A DNA stretch of 49,933 bases from Polymyxa betae (GCA_003693705.1 RBZT01000713.1:1-49933); one strand, 5' to 3'. Counted from the stretch's first letter, positions 1 to 11,107 are shown. Numbers and translations: made by a program. Notes: generated by a model from the sequence alone, not told the origin.

Positions 1-519
1 TTTTCCTGGTTGTTTTATATTATGATTTTCTATGAAGTTGTTTATATTGGTTTGACGTGTTATCGATGACGTGGTGGGTTTTCGTGTTTGGACATTAAGG
101 TCAGTCTGGTTGTGGTAAAATAAGATTTTTGGTATTGTGTTTGCTGTTAGTGTTGTTATGTTAGGATGTGAGTTTAGGTGTAATTTGGTAGCGAGTCTAA
201 TGTCATGATCTGAACAACAGATCTTTATGACATTGTGACTAGACTGGAGATGAATCGAGATTCGTCCAGCCCTGAACACCGTCGCTTTGAAGATTGTCTT
301 CTGGGTGGTACCATGAAGATCAAACCAAATAGTGTCATGGCGGGGCCCCCCTCTGCCCGCTCGACTATTGTCGGCGGTGTCAGTAAGGAGACTTTCGGAA
401 TCATGCCATGACCAAACGGTGGACCCCAGCGCGTGAGCGTGTCGTCGCCCAGATCAGATCGTCGCTCACGACCTCCCTCCCCACAACGAGACGTCGGACC
501 TACACGCACTTTTTTTTAG

Positions 520-1130
520 TGATTCTGAGTTCATAATGCATGACCGACCCTGATCTGAACAATAGTCCGGACTCCGACCTCTCTATGTCCCCGATTACAT
601 CCGGTCCTACTTCTTATATTATGGTTTCTTCGCCCTTATACGCAGGTATCAATCCCTTGATCGTCGTCATACCCATTGCGGTCTTTTTGGTGTCTTCAAT
701 CATCATTATTATCGCCTTCATTCTTTATAGGCGCAGGTAAGACGCTCTGTGGATGCGATGTCCGAATCTAATAAGTCTGTCTCTATAGTAAAAAGGCTGA
801 AAGTGACCGATGGCTGGAATCGTGGTATCGCTTTCGCGGCCGTTCCTAATGTTCATAATCTCATGTTGGAGCCTCTCAAATGCTGTGATCTTCTCATTGA
901 TCAACTGGGTTTTATAGGGACAAATACATCCAGCCATACAAGAATTGTTCGAAATAATTTGATAATTGGACATTCGTGAAAATACTACAAACTATTCGCA
1001 TTACTTCCATTTTCATTAACCTGAGTCACACAAAGTCTATTCCACTGGCACGATCACAACTGTCGAGATAGTACGACCGCAACACTTTCTGTTCGCATAA
1101 CGATAGATAGATAGACATTGATAGCAACAA
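520..1130 (+). repeat. Left arm of an inverted duplication
   Basis: This stretch matches the reverse complement of 4940-5500. The match covers the coding part of the small membrane-protein gene and continues through the 3' flank: both copies share a 'cctgagtcacaca' stretch and a later 'gagatagtacg.ccgcaac' stretch. The arms differ at many positions, so the duplication is not recent. Confidence 0.75.
540..849 (+). pseudogene. Small single-pass membrane protein, left copy, probably degenerate
   Basis: The reading frame encodes a short Ser/Pro/Asp-rich segment, then the motif SGPTSYIMV, then one hydrophobic helix followed by Tyr-Arg-Arg. A donor GTAAGA follows and a 53-nt intron ends in CTATAG. 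The next exon gives a basic tail that stops at 847-849. The minus-strand paralogue at 5152-5587 has the same order (ectodomain, SGPTSYIMV, helix, short tail), and there a signal peptide exon precedes it. No signal peptide exon is seen here: the sequence upstream of 540 does not join in frame. It may be a 5'-truncated copy, or its first exon may lie outside the matched arm. I do not recognise the family. If expressed, it would sit in the plasma membrane or endomembranes. Confidence 0.5.
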
Positions 1131-1440
1131 TTGGATTGTAATATTAACAACTGATAATGTAGCAATGAAACAAGTCGATTGAATTGAAAAAATCCTCATT
1201 TCAGCAAACCATTTTGATGAAAAACCAAATATCGGATCGTTGAACGATTACCCGGAGGGTCATTAATTCACTTCGTGGATTCGATTTTCACTGCCATCAG
1301 CTGCGAAACGACCCAGCTCGAATTAAATGACGACGCTCTAAGAAGTCGAAGACGATTCTACGCCGATAATTATCGATAAAAAGGGCGAATCGCAAGAGAA
1401 TGGAAGCAAAACTACACAAACGTTTTGTGAAGACGAGTCC

Positions 1441-2020
1441 ATGGCAATCTGCAGAGTATTTGAATCCTTGAATGAGGCTCGCCAACATTGCGATTTTTTT
1501 GCTAAATGCCCTCTGAAACAGAAAAGCACTCAGAAATTAAAATATGTCACTTTCTTTTTCTTTCGTAACGGTTTCCATGAGAAAACAGATTCAATGGTTG
1601 CAGAAAAGTTCCAGCGTTCGAAAAAACCTTTGAAGTGCGGCTGCCAGTTCTTCATCCGATTGCGTCGCTTCGAGGATGAAAATAGTAAAATATTCAGGGT
1701 GCCCGAGATTTTCAATGAACACAGCCATGAGCTGTTCAACGAAGCCAGATTGGAAGTTTTCAACCTCAAAATCGATTTATCCATGAAGATGTAGAGAAAA
1801 CGATGCTGGAGTTAAATGATCATGGTGTCTTGACCTGCTCGCAGATTATGGTGTTAATTCAACAGGAAATTTCCTGAAATCAAGGTTTCCTGAACTGTAC
1901 GAGACGTTCTGAACCTTTTGAAGAAGCACAGGAATAGGAAACACGAAGCGCATGATCTTGTTTCGCCACTGTGTTCAAGAAAATCATCAAACTGCTAGCA
2001 AGTCATCTGAAGTACAGACG
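1441..2020 (+). pseudogene. Mutator-like (MULE) transposase N-terminal fragment, FAR1-type zinc finger
   Basis: The frame carries a FAR1/WRKY-GCM1-type DNA-binding domain. A basic segment with Cys-Gly-Cys leads into an arginine-rich strand and then into His-Ser-His in the order expected for C-x-C...H-x-H of MULE and FAR1 proteins. Past about 1780 the coding shifts frame: a plausible helical continuation and an 'RDVLNLLKK'-like segment follow in other frames, then stops. The DDE core and the SWIM finger are absent here. It lies inside the left arm region of the inverted duplication and has no partner in the right arm, so it inserted after the duplication or was deleted from the other arm. It is a dead fragment. 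Confidence 0.6.
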
Positions 2021-2257
2021 CCTGATGATGTAGGACCGGACATTATAAAAAATCATGTTAAAGTCAGAATGAAGGGCAGGCCATAACAGGATCAAAACGT
2101 TATGTCAGCCGAGCAGAGCTGCACCAAAATCAGCATCAGCGGAAGCAGGGGAAGACATCGCTGACAGAAAAGGGAAACATGTCCAAGTAGGGTAAGAATC
2201 CGCCGAATACGATTTTCATAAAATACAGATTAACTGTTGGATTGAATTCTCCATAGT

Positions 2258-2305
2258 ATAGAGGGGAGCCGCTATTATAGAGGGGAGTCGCACAGATAGC
2301 GGCTC
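2258..2305. repeat. Pogo/Tigger-like terminal motif with hairpin
   Basis: The segment holds two tandem copies of 'tatagaggggag(c/t)cgc' and a 9-bp inverted repeat, gagccgcta (2266-2274) with tagcggctc (2297-2305). The CCCTCTATAA core resembles the ends of the element at 3265-4001 and of pogo/Tigger elements generally. Minus-strand frames at 2275-2620 hold possible pogo transposase C-terminal fragments, which are too broken to be sure of. Confidence 0.4.
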
Positions 2306-3067
2306 ACTCTTCTACAGGCAACCTCCGTCGTTGTTACCTCCACTGATACAGTAAAATCAGCCACGTTCAACGACTCTTTTTGATCAACTAACTCCATTGC
2401 CTTCTCCATAAAAAATGAGATCTTCGAGCGAAAGGCATTTTGTAAAGCAATATGCTGCATATTAGGAAGCATTCCGTGTTGGAAAGATAGAAAACGGCAG
2501 TTTTAAGTTTATTGCATTCTTTTGAATTAGGGGCTAGGGCTATGCATCTGTCCGTTGATCCTAAATCGAGAGTTTTCTGACAGCTTGACGCCTGTTGGCA
2601 ACGAGGTTCCTCTGAGTCGCTCATTTGGGAGGTTGAAAGAGCATGATCCACGGATGTGGCAACAGCCAGTGCACATTGTGTCAGCGCGACAGAAGCAGGA
2701 ACGAGAGGATCAGACGATTCTGGACACGATAGCAGACCCATTCTCTTCAGAAGCTAAGACATTATTCTCCCATAACCTCACGAGCGTGTAGGCTCGCGGA
2801 CTAAATTTTGCGGCGCGGGGCCTCACAGATAGGGGGTGTGCGACATACAATCGCACACGGGCTTATTTGTGCGAGGGGTCGCACACGTAGCAGGGTCGTA
2901 TTGGCAAATACAGGGATGTCATCTTTATCAAAGCGAAAATCATTCGAAAACGATCTGGATAGACTATCTACAGAAAGGTTTCTCATCTTTTGGGAGAGGC
3001 GCTCGGAATGAGGCTGACCTTGACTCCGATTCAAATTTGACTCCGAGCTGTAGAAACGTGTCTCCTA

Positions 3068-3250
3068 CGGAATTCGAGAAGGGTCAAGGGGTGACACCGA
3101 CAAGAAAAATTCCGCCGCGCAGAAAAAATTCTACTTCGTGCTAGGTAATTGGTATCGAAATTGTGCCTGGCTGGATCCATTAGGCGGGCAAATCTTTCTG
3201 TCTGGCGACAGATAAGACGGAGAGCAGCTGTCGGCAGATGCTGCCCGTCA
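3068..3250 (+). repeat. Inverted repeat arm (left) with MULE-like terminal sequence
   Basis: It matches the reverse complement of 4511-4687. The shared blocks are 'gaattcgagaagggtcaagg' with its continuation, and a 'cgacagataagacgg' block followed by 'cagctgtcggcagatgctgc'. The core 'ctgtcgacagat' type sequence also occurs in the ends of the MULE at 8348-9387. The 8-bp flanks ccattagg and ccatcagg just outside the 'gaatctttct' block could be a decayed target duplication. Confidence 0.65.
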
Positions 3251-3264
3251 TAGCCGTCGATCTA

Positions 3265-4001
3265 CTGTCTTCCCTCTCTATAACGATACTGGCGGGGTTT
3301 TCTTTTTTTATGACGACACTGTCGTTTTAAAAATATATTGGGTTCCTAACGGACTATGGGCCATTTATATGTTTTAACTCGCAGCAATTACAGGAATCAT
3401 TTTTCTCGAATAGATACAAAATTAAGGCTTTACAAACTTCTTGAAGTTTGTATGGCAGTTCTTGGGAGTTATGCCGAAAAGTGCTTAGCTAATTTTCGAT
3501 GTGCTTCGATTTGTCGTCGTTAACGTCAGTTTGCTCACTTGACTCTCGTACTTCCAAGGTCTCTTACAATGTCAGAAATAGTTGAGCGGAATAACCCAAT
3601 CTTTCAGAAACCAGCTCAGCGATTTTAGTTTTTACTCTTTAATGTTATCATTGTATTCTCGGCAAATCAGCTGTTTCTCGGCTATCTCGAACGGCTCTTT
3701 CTTTCTCGAAGGAGAAGTGACCATATGATAAAGGGTCTGAGCGCCAGAGCCAATGCTAACCCTCTAGTTGGCTAGTCTAAGACTCTAAAAGTGACGAGGC
3801 AATGGTAGATAAATCAAGTTTGTATTGTTAATGATCGAGATGAGAATCGAAAGCCCCATAAGAATCTCATCTGACAGAGATGGTCCGCGCCGCCATGTCA
3901 TTGATGTTGCGAATCTATAGAACAATATCCGTACAATGTAACATATCGGGCTTATATGGAGATGTCGTTATAACGAGTGTCGTTATAGAGAGGGAGGACT
4001 G
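3265..4001. mobile_element. Pogo/Tigger-like non-autonomous element (MITE-like)
   Basis: The terminal inverted repeats are about 28 bp. The left end 'ctgtcttccctctctataac' pairs with the reverse complement of the right end, 'cagtcctccctctctataac'. TA dinucleotides flank both ends (3263-3264 and 4002-4003), as expected for Tc1/mariner-pogo elements. No convincing transposase frame is present inside. It is nested within the larger inverted repeat 3068-4687. Confidence 0.65.
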
Positions 4002-4510
4002 TATATCGCCAAATGTTGACATCGAGCGCTGATTAGCACAGATGTGGTTTATGTAACACTTTCTGTAATCAATTAGTGAGAAGTATATCCGGACGCTTTC
4101 CAGCGTTTACTGCCTTAAACTTCTCTATGTTTTCGGGCACTCCTGCCGTTTCTATGTCCGTCGCTTGACTCTACACTAAAGTATAGGCTGGCTGAGCAAT
4201 GACGCCCTGCGTTTCTTGCATTGGGAAAATTCGCATGAGCAGATCGGATTCGGTCATCAAAATGTGGTCTGTCACGCTTTCTGCTACTTTTGCTAGGCCA
4301 AAACAACAGCCAAATCATGGCTGCCTGAATGAGTTCGTCGGGCTTCATTGAGGGTCTAACGTCGTGATCGCTAACGTTCGCATTCAGCTGGTTCATTGCT
4401 ATCATAGCTCGCCGAAGCAAATTGGGTCGATCGATAGGGGCATACCGGAAAATATCTACTATCAAAAGGCGTTTGTAAATCGCGATATAGATCGGCGACG
4501 GTCAGTGTCG

Positions 4511-4687
4511 GGCAGGCAGCATCTGCCGACAGCTGCTGTCCGTCTTATCTGTCGACAGCTAGAAAGATTCGCCCCCATCAGGCTTTCCACAGCGTTGGCA
4601 GAACATTTTTGTATACACGAAGTACAAATTTTTCTGCGCGGCGGAATTTTTTTGTCGGTGTCACCCCTTGACCCTTCTCGAATTCCC
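4511..4687 (-). repeat. Inverted repeat arm (right)
   Basis: Reverse-complement partner of 3068-3250. Both arms contain the MULE-like 'ctgtcgacagat' core and the GAATTCGAGAAGGGTCAAGG block at the outer end. Confidence 0.65.
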
Positions 4688-4939
4688 TAGTCTCCTCATA
4701 ACAGTCTTCAGAACTGAGTAAAATTCAGAGGTATGTTCTATTTAAAATTCATTGTTCCGATGAGACATTAAATACAGTCAAATTTATTAGAGACGGTTCG
4801 AAATGGATGCGGTCGTCCTATCATAGATGATCTCTTCAGCATATATGGTAGGGTTAGGGTTTGAGAAACACGATTATCCCAATTGAACTCTCCAATGCAA
4901 GCTCGAGAGATCTCGCAACGTACACTAAGTCTTCATTAT

Positions 4940-5500
4940 CTCTATATATGTGCGATTATTCTGTCTAGGGGTTGCGGCCGTACTATCTCTGCAGTTGTGG
5001 TCGTACCCGCTCACGAATGTAATGGATTCTGGAATGTGTGACTCAGGTCAAAATCAGATCACGAATGTTAAAATCAGCGATTTTATTTTGAGTAATTCTT
5101 GAATAGCTGGTTGGATTTGTCCCTATGAAACACAGTTGATCGATGAGAAGATCACAGCAGTTGAGCGTCATACATGCGATGATGAACCTCAGCAACAGCT
5201 CTGGCAGCAACCTCTGTATGGCTTGTTTTGTTTGTCCCTGGAAACACATTTGTTAGTTGAAGGAGATAACAGACACAGAACGACATACACGTTACGATAC
5301 ACCCAGCAGCAACCACCAATCACGACGACAATCATGATACAGATAAATCCGATAATACCGATGCCAAGGCCAGATAGAGCGTATAAGGGCGTAGGAACCA
5401 TGATATAAGAAGTAGGGCCGGATGCAATCGGTGCCATAGAGGGCTCGGAGCCCGGACTATAGCTCAGATCACGCTCTGAGATACATCATATGAACGGATC
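4940..5500 (-). repeat. Right arm of an inverted duplication
   Basis: Reverse-complement partner of 520-1130. It contains exons 2 and 3 of the small membrane-protein gene at 5152-5587 and its 3' flank. A short telomere-like motif (tagggttagggttt) lies at 4849-4862, just outside the arm. Confidence 0.7.
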
Positions 5501-5587
5501 TTACAGAGGACGAGGACGGACCTGGACGGATTGCAGCAGCAGGACCAGTACGACCAGGACCTGGAACGGGATCGACGACCGACGCAT
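5152..5587 (-). CDS. Small signal-peptide, single-pass membrane protein
   Basis: Read on the minus strand, exon 1 (5505-5587) starts at an ATG and encodes a classical signal peptide: two arginines, then a leucine/valine-rich core. A GTAAGA donor follows, and the frame is kept if a very short intron of about 31 nt is removed (5474-5504). Exon 2 encodes a short Ser/Pro/Glu ectodomain with SGPTSYIMV, then a Gly/Ile/Val-rich transmembrane helix. A 58-nt intron with an ACTAAC branch motif and a CCAG acceptor leads to a short cytosolic tail ending in TGA at 5152-5154. The product is roughly 115 residues. I do not recognise the family. Its inverted paralogue is at 540-849. The 31-nt intron is the weak point: a frameshift in a dead copy would look the same. 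Confidence 0.5.
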
Positions 5588-5759
5588 GACGATTGAGACG
5601 ACGAAAGGGGACTGATTTGATGGCGAAAGCCCGTGGGAATGCCGGATTGAAAAGCCCGAGATGTCCGTGACGGCAAAAAAAGGCCGCGCCTCGGTCCGTC
5701 GCACTTTTTTCCTTGGTTTTTGACCGATCGATTTCGATTCTCATGATTTCCATTAGTCG

Positions 5760-6450
5760 TACACTAACTTGTCTTCGCCCGGTGCCGGAGAGTCCTCTGC
5801 GCAGTCATGCTGGCCCCGGGCCGTCCGTCGTGGCCAAATGTGGACCCTCTGCTGTCACTGCGCATGATTCGCTGCCTCAGAAAAACTGACGTTGGTTTGC
5901 TTAGGAGTGTCTGGGTTAGGGTTTAGTGTTTCAGGGATTTTCTCAACACTGGATCTGGAATCTGAAACAGAATCACAATGATCTTGATGTTTTTTCAAAA
6001 AACATCACGCGCTTTTTTTGCTATTTTAAACGAAGTTTATAATATATAATAACAAAGACGTGGACACCAATTGCTCAAGTCGTGCCTGGTTTACGCCGCC
6101 GTCCTTATTCTGGCCGTATGAATACAGCACAACAGATAGTTCTCGAGTATGTCCGTACTGGACATACTCGATGCAAAGCACATCTGAACAATTTTCGAAT
6201 TGAATTCAACGACGCATTTTCGCCTCTTTTCAACTGAGAGCGAAACACTGGAACAGCTATTAATAATTATGCCCAAAACTACAACAGAATCGAGGCAAAT
6301 TCCGAGGTTAAAAACCCTAACGCAATCACAATTTCATCTATACATTCTGGAAACCTTGGAAAAAATATGGCAAAACTGCTACAAAAAGCCGCGAAAAATG
6401 GTTGCGAAACATAGCTGCGACATTCTACAATTTTTAAGTACGCATAGCAC
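5760..6450. other. No gene recognised
   Basis: The stretch contains a telomere-like motif (gggttagggttta) at 5913-5925 and an A/T-rich segment. The frame starting at 6200 runs into the minisatellite and is judged non-coding. Confidence 0.5.
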
Positions 6451-6451
6451 A

Positions 6452-6583
6452 CAGCCTACTAAACTCGTCCTCTATGTAACAGCCTACCAAACTCGTCCTC
6501 TATATAACAGCCTACTAAACTCGTCCTCTATATAACAGCCTACTAAACTCGTCCTCTATGTAACAGCCTACCAAACTCGTCCT
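6452..6583. repeat. 28-bp tandem repeat (minisatellite), about 4.7 copies
   Basis: The unit 'cagcctac(t/c)aaactcgtcc' followed by 'tctat(g/a)taa' repeats at 6452, 6480, 6508 and 6536, with a partial copy at 6564. Copies differ only at two positions, which points to recent expansion or homogenisation. The absence of spacers rules out a CRISPR array. Confidence 0.95.
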
Positions 6584-6789
6584 TGTATTAATGTATGTTG
6601 ATATAGATGTATTCTATATGGAGCTTTATTCATAAAAACAGAAAAGAGTCGTTAAACAATATATCGATCTCCGAATATAGATAAGCATACGATCGAGCAG
6701 TCCGACCGTAGTTATCCCGGACTTAAACAAGTCCGGGAACGCAAACAGGACGCGAACAGCGCCCATATTGCCAACCTGTAATGCAAACT

Positions 6790-6905
6790 GCCGAGTCGGG
6801 CGGTCCGTGGCGGCCCTGCCGTCCGGGGACAGGCATAAAATGGTCGAAAATTGATCTACGATCGAAAATTGATCGAACTCCGTGGCGCACGAATTTTTGA
6901 TCTAA
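6790..6905 (-). repeat. Inverted repeat arm, pairs with 9540-9640
   Basis: The reverse complement shares the blocks 'cggagtt.gatcaattttcg' and 'gtgcg(c/t)..cggagtt' with 9540-9640, and both copies continue into a 'ccg(g/t)..ggcag.g' stretch. The arm ends next to a telomere-like motif at 6903-6917. Confidence 0.65.
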
Positions 6906-6917
6906 CCCTAACCCTAG
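6903..6917. repeat. Interstitial telomere-like motif
   Basis: The sequence taaccctaaccctag holds two adjacent CCCTAA units at the edge of an inverted repeat arm. Similar short motifs recur at about a dozen places in the window. Confidence 0.7.
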
Positions 6918-6919
6918 AT

Positions 6920-8338
6920 CTAAAAATGTTCGAATGTTGACATCTGGTGATATATAATTTGATACCTTTATCGAATACATTTTTCCAATTTACGGCACAC
7001 AAAATAACTGACACGCGCTTGCATGAGACATTTCTCATCAAAACATTTGCTTGAGTAGTGTCTGGCTCAATTTTTGTAAGAGGAGAGACATTGCAGTTCG
7101 CTCTGTGCAAACACTATGGAAAATATCAGTTCAAATCGACGTTCAATTGCTCACAACGGGTTCAAGAATATTCTTTCTCGGCAGCACCAGCATGTTCAAT
7201 ACTTCAGATGCAGTCAGTTTAGTACAACCCATCGGCGGTCGCGTAAGATTCGGGCTCTAACCGAGTAATAAATGCGGAAAACGATTTGCTTTCCGAAGTT
7301 GCTTTTTGACAAACTACTAACGTTTAACAAGATGAAAAATTAGCCGGAGACGAGAGAAATGCAGGGAATACTACGATTTGGAGGTTGATTGACATTTTTA
7401 CAGTGTCTGTAGAAACTGCGCCTGGACTTCACAGCAACTAACTGACCAAAAGGTACAATAACAGCTCCACAGCTGTTAGTCCAGGGCCTACTTAAGCAGT
7501 ACTCCACAAGTGACCGTAATTTATGTCGAATAAGATCGCCTCTGGAACTGACGTCACAGGAACTAGAATGAAAGCGAAATGTGTTCTCCATCTATTCAGA
7601 CACGAAAACAATGGCCAGTGGATGGCTTTGACAGCGATGCCGAATATCGAGATTCTTGATTTACTTGGTGATATCTGAAAAATACATATCATTTTATCTA
7701 GCATTGATCTCTATAATATTAAGTCACTCTAAATCAACGGCTCTCCGAGAATCCAAGTGTCTGAATGAGGTTAGCAGCATGTGGTCCTCTCACGCTTGAA
7801 AGTTCTGTAAGTGAAATGAAAATGTATCAATCGTTTCACTGAAAAACTAGAATGATGGCGTTTTTGAAATTCAATCTTATACCGTCAAAAATCCTTGATC
7901 TTTCAACTGAATTTGATAGAGTGCGGGAAGGTCTACAGCAGCACTTCGAAACTTAGAAAACATCGCGCTTTTGTTAAAGAAATATTCGAAGAAATAATGC
8001 CATCAAAGATAAAAAAGTCCAGATGATTGCTCCGGAAATTCTCTTTCTAGAAAACGAGAATGAAAACCGCCCACATCCACATCTCGCGTAGATAGGAAAC
8101 GCATGCGCAGCAAAGCTGCCAGCATTAACTCAGCACCGAGGAAGAAACGCTGCGTCCCCATCCAAAACAGAACATGGTGCATCGTATCGAGTGATAGTTT
8201 ATTAATTACCCAAGCAAATTACAAAATTTAAGGTCAAACGTCCTCTCGTCCGATTTGGACTGATTCTGATTAGAAGTAGAATAGTGACGCAGTTCATTTA
8301 CTACAATATAACCTCTGACTGAATTAAAAAATTGGCCC
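6920..8338. other. No gene recognised
   Basis: Only short overlapping frames on both strands, with no domain, no consistent splice structure and no repeat that I could identify. Confidence 0.4.
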
Positions 8339-8347
8339 CTCTTAACC

Positions 8348-9387
8348 GGGAAACTACTTCTGTCTGTCGACAGATGAGCGGGCTGCGGCATCATCTGTCT
8401 CTCTCTCCATCTCTCTCCTTCTCTCTGGTATATATCTGGCTCTGTCTGGTAGACGTTCGCACTCTATGCCTCTTAGACTTCAATATGACGTTATTTGAAA
8501 GAATGGGCTAATGTACAATTACTGCTGAGTCACGGTCGATTCTTTTGAGCGTTGACAAATATCTGTCGTCTGGTTCGTTATGGGGAACGGCACCAGAACG
8601 ACCAAGCTGTAGTCTTTGACCGGCTAAAGAATAGAGAGATGATTACAGAGATGCCATCCATTTTTTCTTGTTGAAGCGAAACCTGTCCGTCCATGTCAGC
8701 TAACAATTTTTGAAACGCAGCTGGAAAGGATCGATCTGACTTGAAATTGCCACAGAACAAATGTGACGACAGGGGATGTAAGTGCTTCGGAAACAATCAC
8801 AATTGCATGAAGCTCGGAACCGCACCAGTGGTCGATGTAACCTTCCAGGTAGTGACGGTCTCATCGCTCACATCACAGACCGTGATAACGTTTGTTGATA
8901 AGACAGACGATACTCCAGTTCCCAATTACTCTTGACAAAATCGCTATATGCGCGAAGTCCCTTGATTTTCGAGTTTGACCCATCTGCCCGGAAACTGCCC
9001 ACCGTTTTCGTAGTGAAATGTTTGGAACTATGAGACCCGTACACATTCTCCCTATCAGAATTCAGCTTCTGAATGAAGCTCACAGCACTTGAACTACTGG
9101 CGTATTTTTTTGGCACGACTGTAGTTGTCGTTGCAGTTGTTTTTTTATTGGATTTCAATAAATTGCAGAATTCATTTTATTTATGAACGGATAACTGGGC
9201 CGTCCAAACCCTATACAAAATTGAGTTATTATGGAATAACGCGACGGCAAGCAACTGAGCGTAATTTTACTTGATCCAGTATAGAACTGATGACGTATAA
9301 TGGTTTGTGTGTTATATTGATTCGCCGCCATTGCGAACCGACAGACAGCAGGCTGCGCCATCTGTCGACAGACAGAAGTAGTTTCCC
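8348..9387 (-). mobile_element. Mutator-like element (MULE), internally deleted, with 9-bp target duplication
   Basis: The termini are inverted repeats: the left end starts gggaaactacttctgtctgt and continues 'cgacagatg', and the right end is its close reverse complement. The 9-bp direct repeat ctcttaacc flanks both ends exactly (8339-8347 and 9388-9396), the target duplication length typical of Mutator elements. Inside, the minus strand retains the C-terminal part of a transposase with a SWIM-type zinc finger. At about 1.04 kb the element is too short to be autonomous. The clean target duplication and similar ends suggest a fairly recent insertion. Confidence 0.85.
8740..9158 (-). pseudogene. 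MULE transposase C-terminal fragment with SWIM zinc finger
   Basis: On the minus strand, downstream of a Lys/Thr/Ser-rich frame that ends at 8868, the same region encodes Ser-Cys-Asn-Cys-Asp-Cys...Pro-Cys-Arg-His-Ile at about 8765-8815. This is the CxC...CxH pattern of SWIM fingers that close MULE transposases. Stops separate the two segments. The DDE catalytic core is missing, so the fragment cannot catalyse transposition. It lies inside the MULE at 8348-9387. Confidence 0.65.
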
Positions 9388-9539
9388 CTCTTAACCTGAT
9401 GCGATTTCGTATAAATTACCTGTAGCAATAAACCCTAAAGAATTGCGATTATCCGAGGATTTCTACTGCAAACATTGACGACGTAGACCATTTTTAGAAC
9501 TCTGGTTCACAGTTAGATCATTTTTTCGATCAATTTGAT

Positions 9540-9640
9540 GAAAAACAGTGCGCTGCGGAGTTAGATCAATTTTCGACCGTGGATCATTTTTCGATCAATT
9601 AATCTTTTCCCCCGTCCGGCAGCGGCGCTTTCAAGTTTCA
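9540..9640 (+). repeat. Inverted repeat arm, pairs with 6790-6905
   Basis: Shares 'agatcaattttcga' and the preceding 'gtgcgctgcggagtt' with the reverse complement of 6790-6905. The MULE at 8348-9387 lies between the two arms. Telomere-like aaaccctaa motifs occur nearby at 9429-9440 and 9787-9796. Confidence 0.6.
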
Positions 9641-10104
9641 ACAGCAGGCGTAGGAAATCATGCTGGCCCTCGGCCTCGATCAGGGAGCGACGCAATTCGG
9701 ATGAATAAGTCTAAATGGCGAGCGAAATTGAGTAAGGAGCGGGTTCGAACTTCACGGACTCTGAATGACACTTTGTTCATATACAATAAACCCTAACCGT
9801 AACATAATTCAGGAAGTTGGACGTAAATTTCTCTTGTTGATACAGAAGAGTGATTTATTCAAGTCAGTGATCCCCATCTGCGTGTATTCCACTCAAAACT
9901 TTTTTACAGTTTTTCCCATATTTTTTGCATTTGATGAGTTGATGCTCAATTGATCGAATATCGCTGACAATGACGTTCTGGATCTTCCACATTTCATATC
10001 TGTTGGATGAGATTTTTCAACATCTATTGATGAAACGACCCTGCTACACAGGCATCTAGATGCCCTATAACTATAGATATTTTTGATATTTAGGTGCAGA
10101 TGAT

Positions 10105-10770
10105 ATGATCGAAAAAAACAAGGTTTTCACCGTGGTTCGAACAGGCGACCCTGGAGTCGGATTTGCGCATTTACGATCTGGGCAACGGAGAAGAGAAAGC
10201 CTTTGGTACGAGCAAATTGCGGGCCTGCAGACTACAAGATCCCGAAAGGCGAGTGTTGGAGCGGGTCACCCCAGCGTCGTGCGGACTGATAGCAATCGGA
10301 GTTCCAGAGCTGTTGATATCATTTCATGATAAGAGTTATGATCCTTTATACATAACCATGGTTGAGGTCCATGAAACGCGTCCTGCCAGCAGCTGTTTCC
10401 GAAAACTGCAGACTGAAAAGCATTCGACGTGAATGGTTGATGATTGTTTTTGTTCAATTCAGCGTCAATCAATCTGATGACATTGGGTTGGGCGGATCTT
10501 CTATCAGCGGACAGTATTTCGACGTACCGGAGCAAGCGGCGAGTGACTTCTACGATCTTTGACAGCTCGGGTAGCGATGATTATGAAAACATTATTGAAT
10601 ACGGCCCGACAGACATAATGAGATATTTGAAGAGATTTTTGTACCAGGACCTCACAAAAACTTCGTTTTTTAGCCCGATGAGGCAAGTCGTTGGTTTAGA
10701 GACGGAAATGGTGTTGGCCACCAAATTGGCGCTCTTCCCTATCAAAACCCTAAAACCCTTCCTTACTTAA
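10105..10770 (+). other. Possible spliced gene or gene fragment, unidentified
   Basis: Several plus-strand frames look coding. A segment at about 10150-10330 includes the motif LRIYDLGNGEE, and a segment at about 10570-10690 is acidic then Tyr/Lys-rich (YENIIEYGPTDIMRYLKRF). The frames would need introns at about 10330-10440 and near 10560 to join. It ends near a telomere-like motif (aaaaccctaaaaccc) at 10743-10760. No domain is recognised. It could be a fragment of a host gene. Confidence 0.3.
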
Positions 10771-11021
10771 AAAACGCTTTCCAATACCCATGCTTGCAGG
10801 ATTTCGGACGCGAGGCTGCGTGGGAGTTGTGAAATGTTATCATGACATTCTGGCGGCGTTAGACAACCCGTGGACTTGGTATCTGGCTCATATTCCGTGG
10901 AAGAGAGGTCCGATTGATTAAAGCTGTCATTATACCAAATACGAACTGAAACAAGTTGATACAGGGAAGAATTTCTCCGAGGGAGGGAACCATGAGTGTC
11001 ATGTTAGCATATGAGCGCTGT

Positions 11022-11081
11022 NNNNNNNNNNNNNNNNNNNNNNNNNNNNNNNNNNNNNNNNNNNNNNNNNNNNNNNNNNNN
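11022..11081. other. Assembly gap (60 N)
   Basis: A run of undetermined bases lies just upstream of the tRNA gene. Frames crossing it are meaningless. Confidence 1.
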
Positions 11082-11107
11082 CCTCTCCCGTCTAACATGT
11101 CAGAGGA

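Noticed and set aside
1136-1146. taatattaa sequence resembling a CRESS nonanucleotide
   Set aside because: It is not in a stem-loop and is far from the Rep gene; chance A/T-rich match.
4115-4465. 116-codon minus-strand frame inside the inverted repeat, considered as a MULE transposase core
   Set aside because: No convincing DDE motif or zinc finger; left unassigned.
6452-6583. Regular repeats considered as a CRISPR array
   Set aside because: Units are directly adjacent with no unique spacers, and the genome is eukaryotic.
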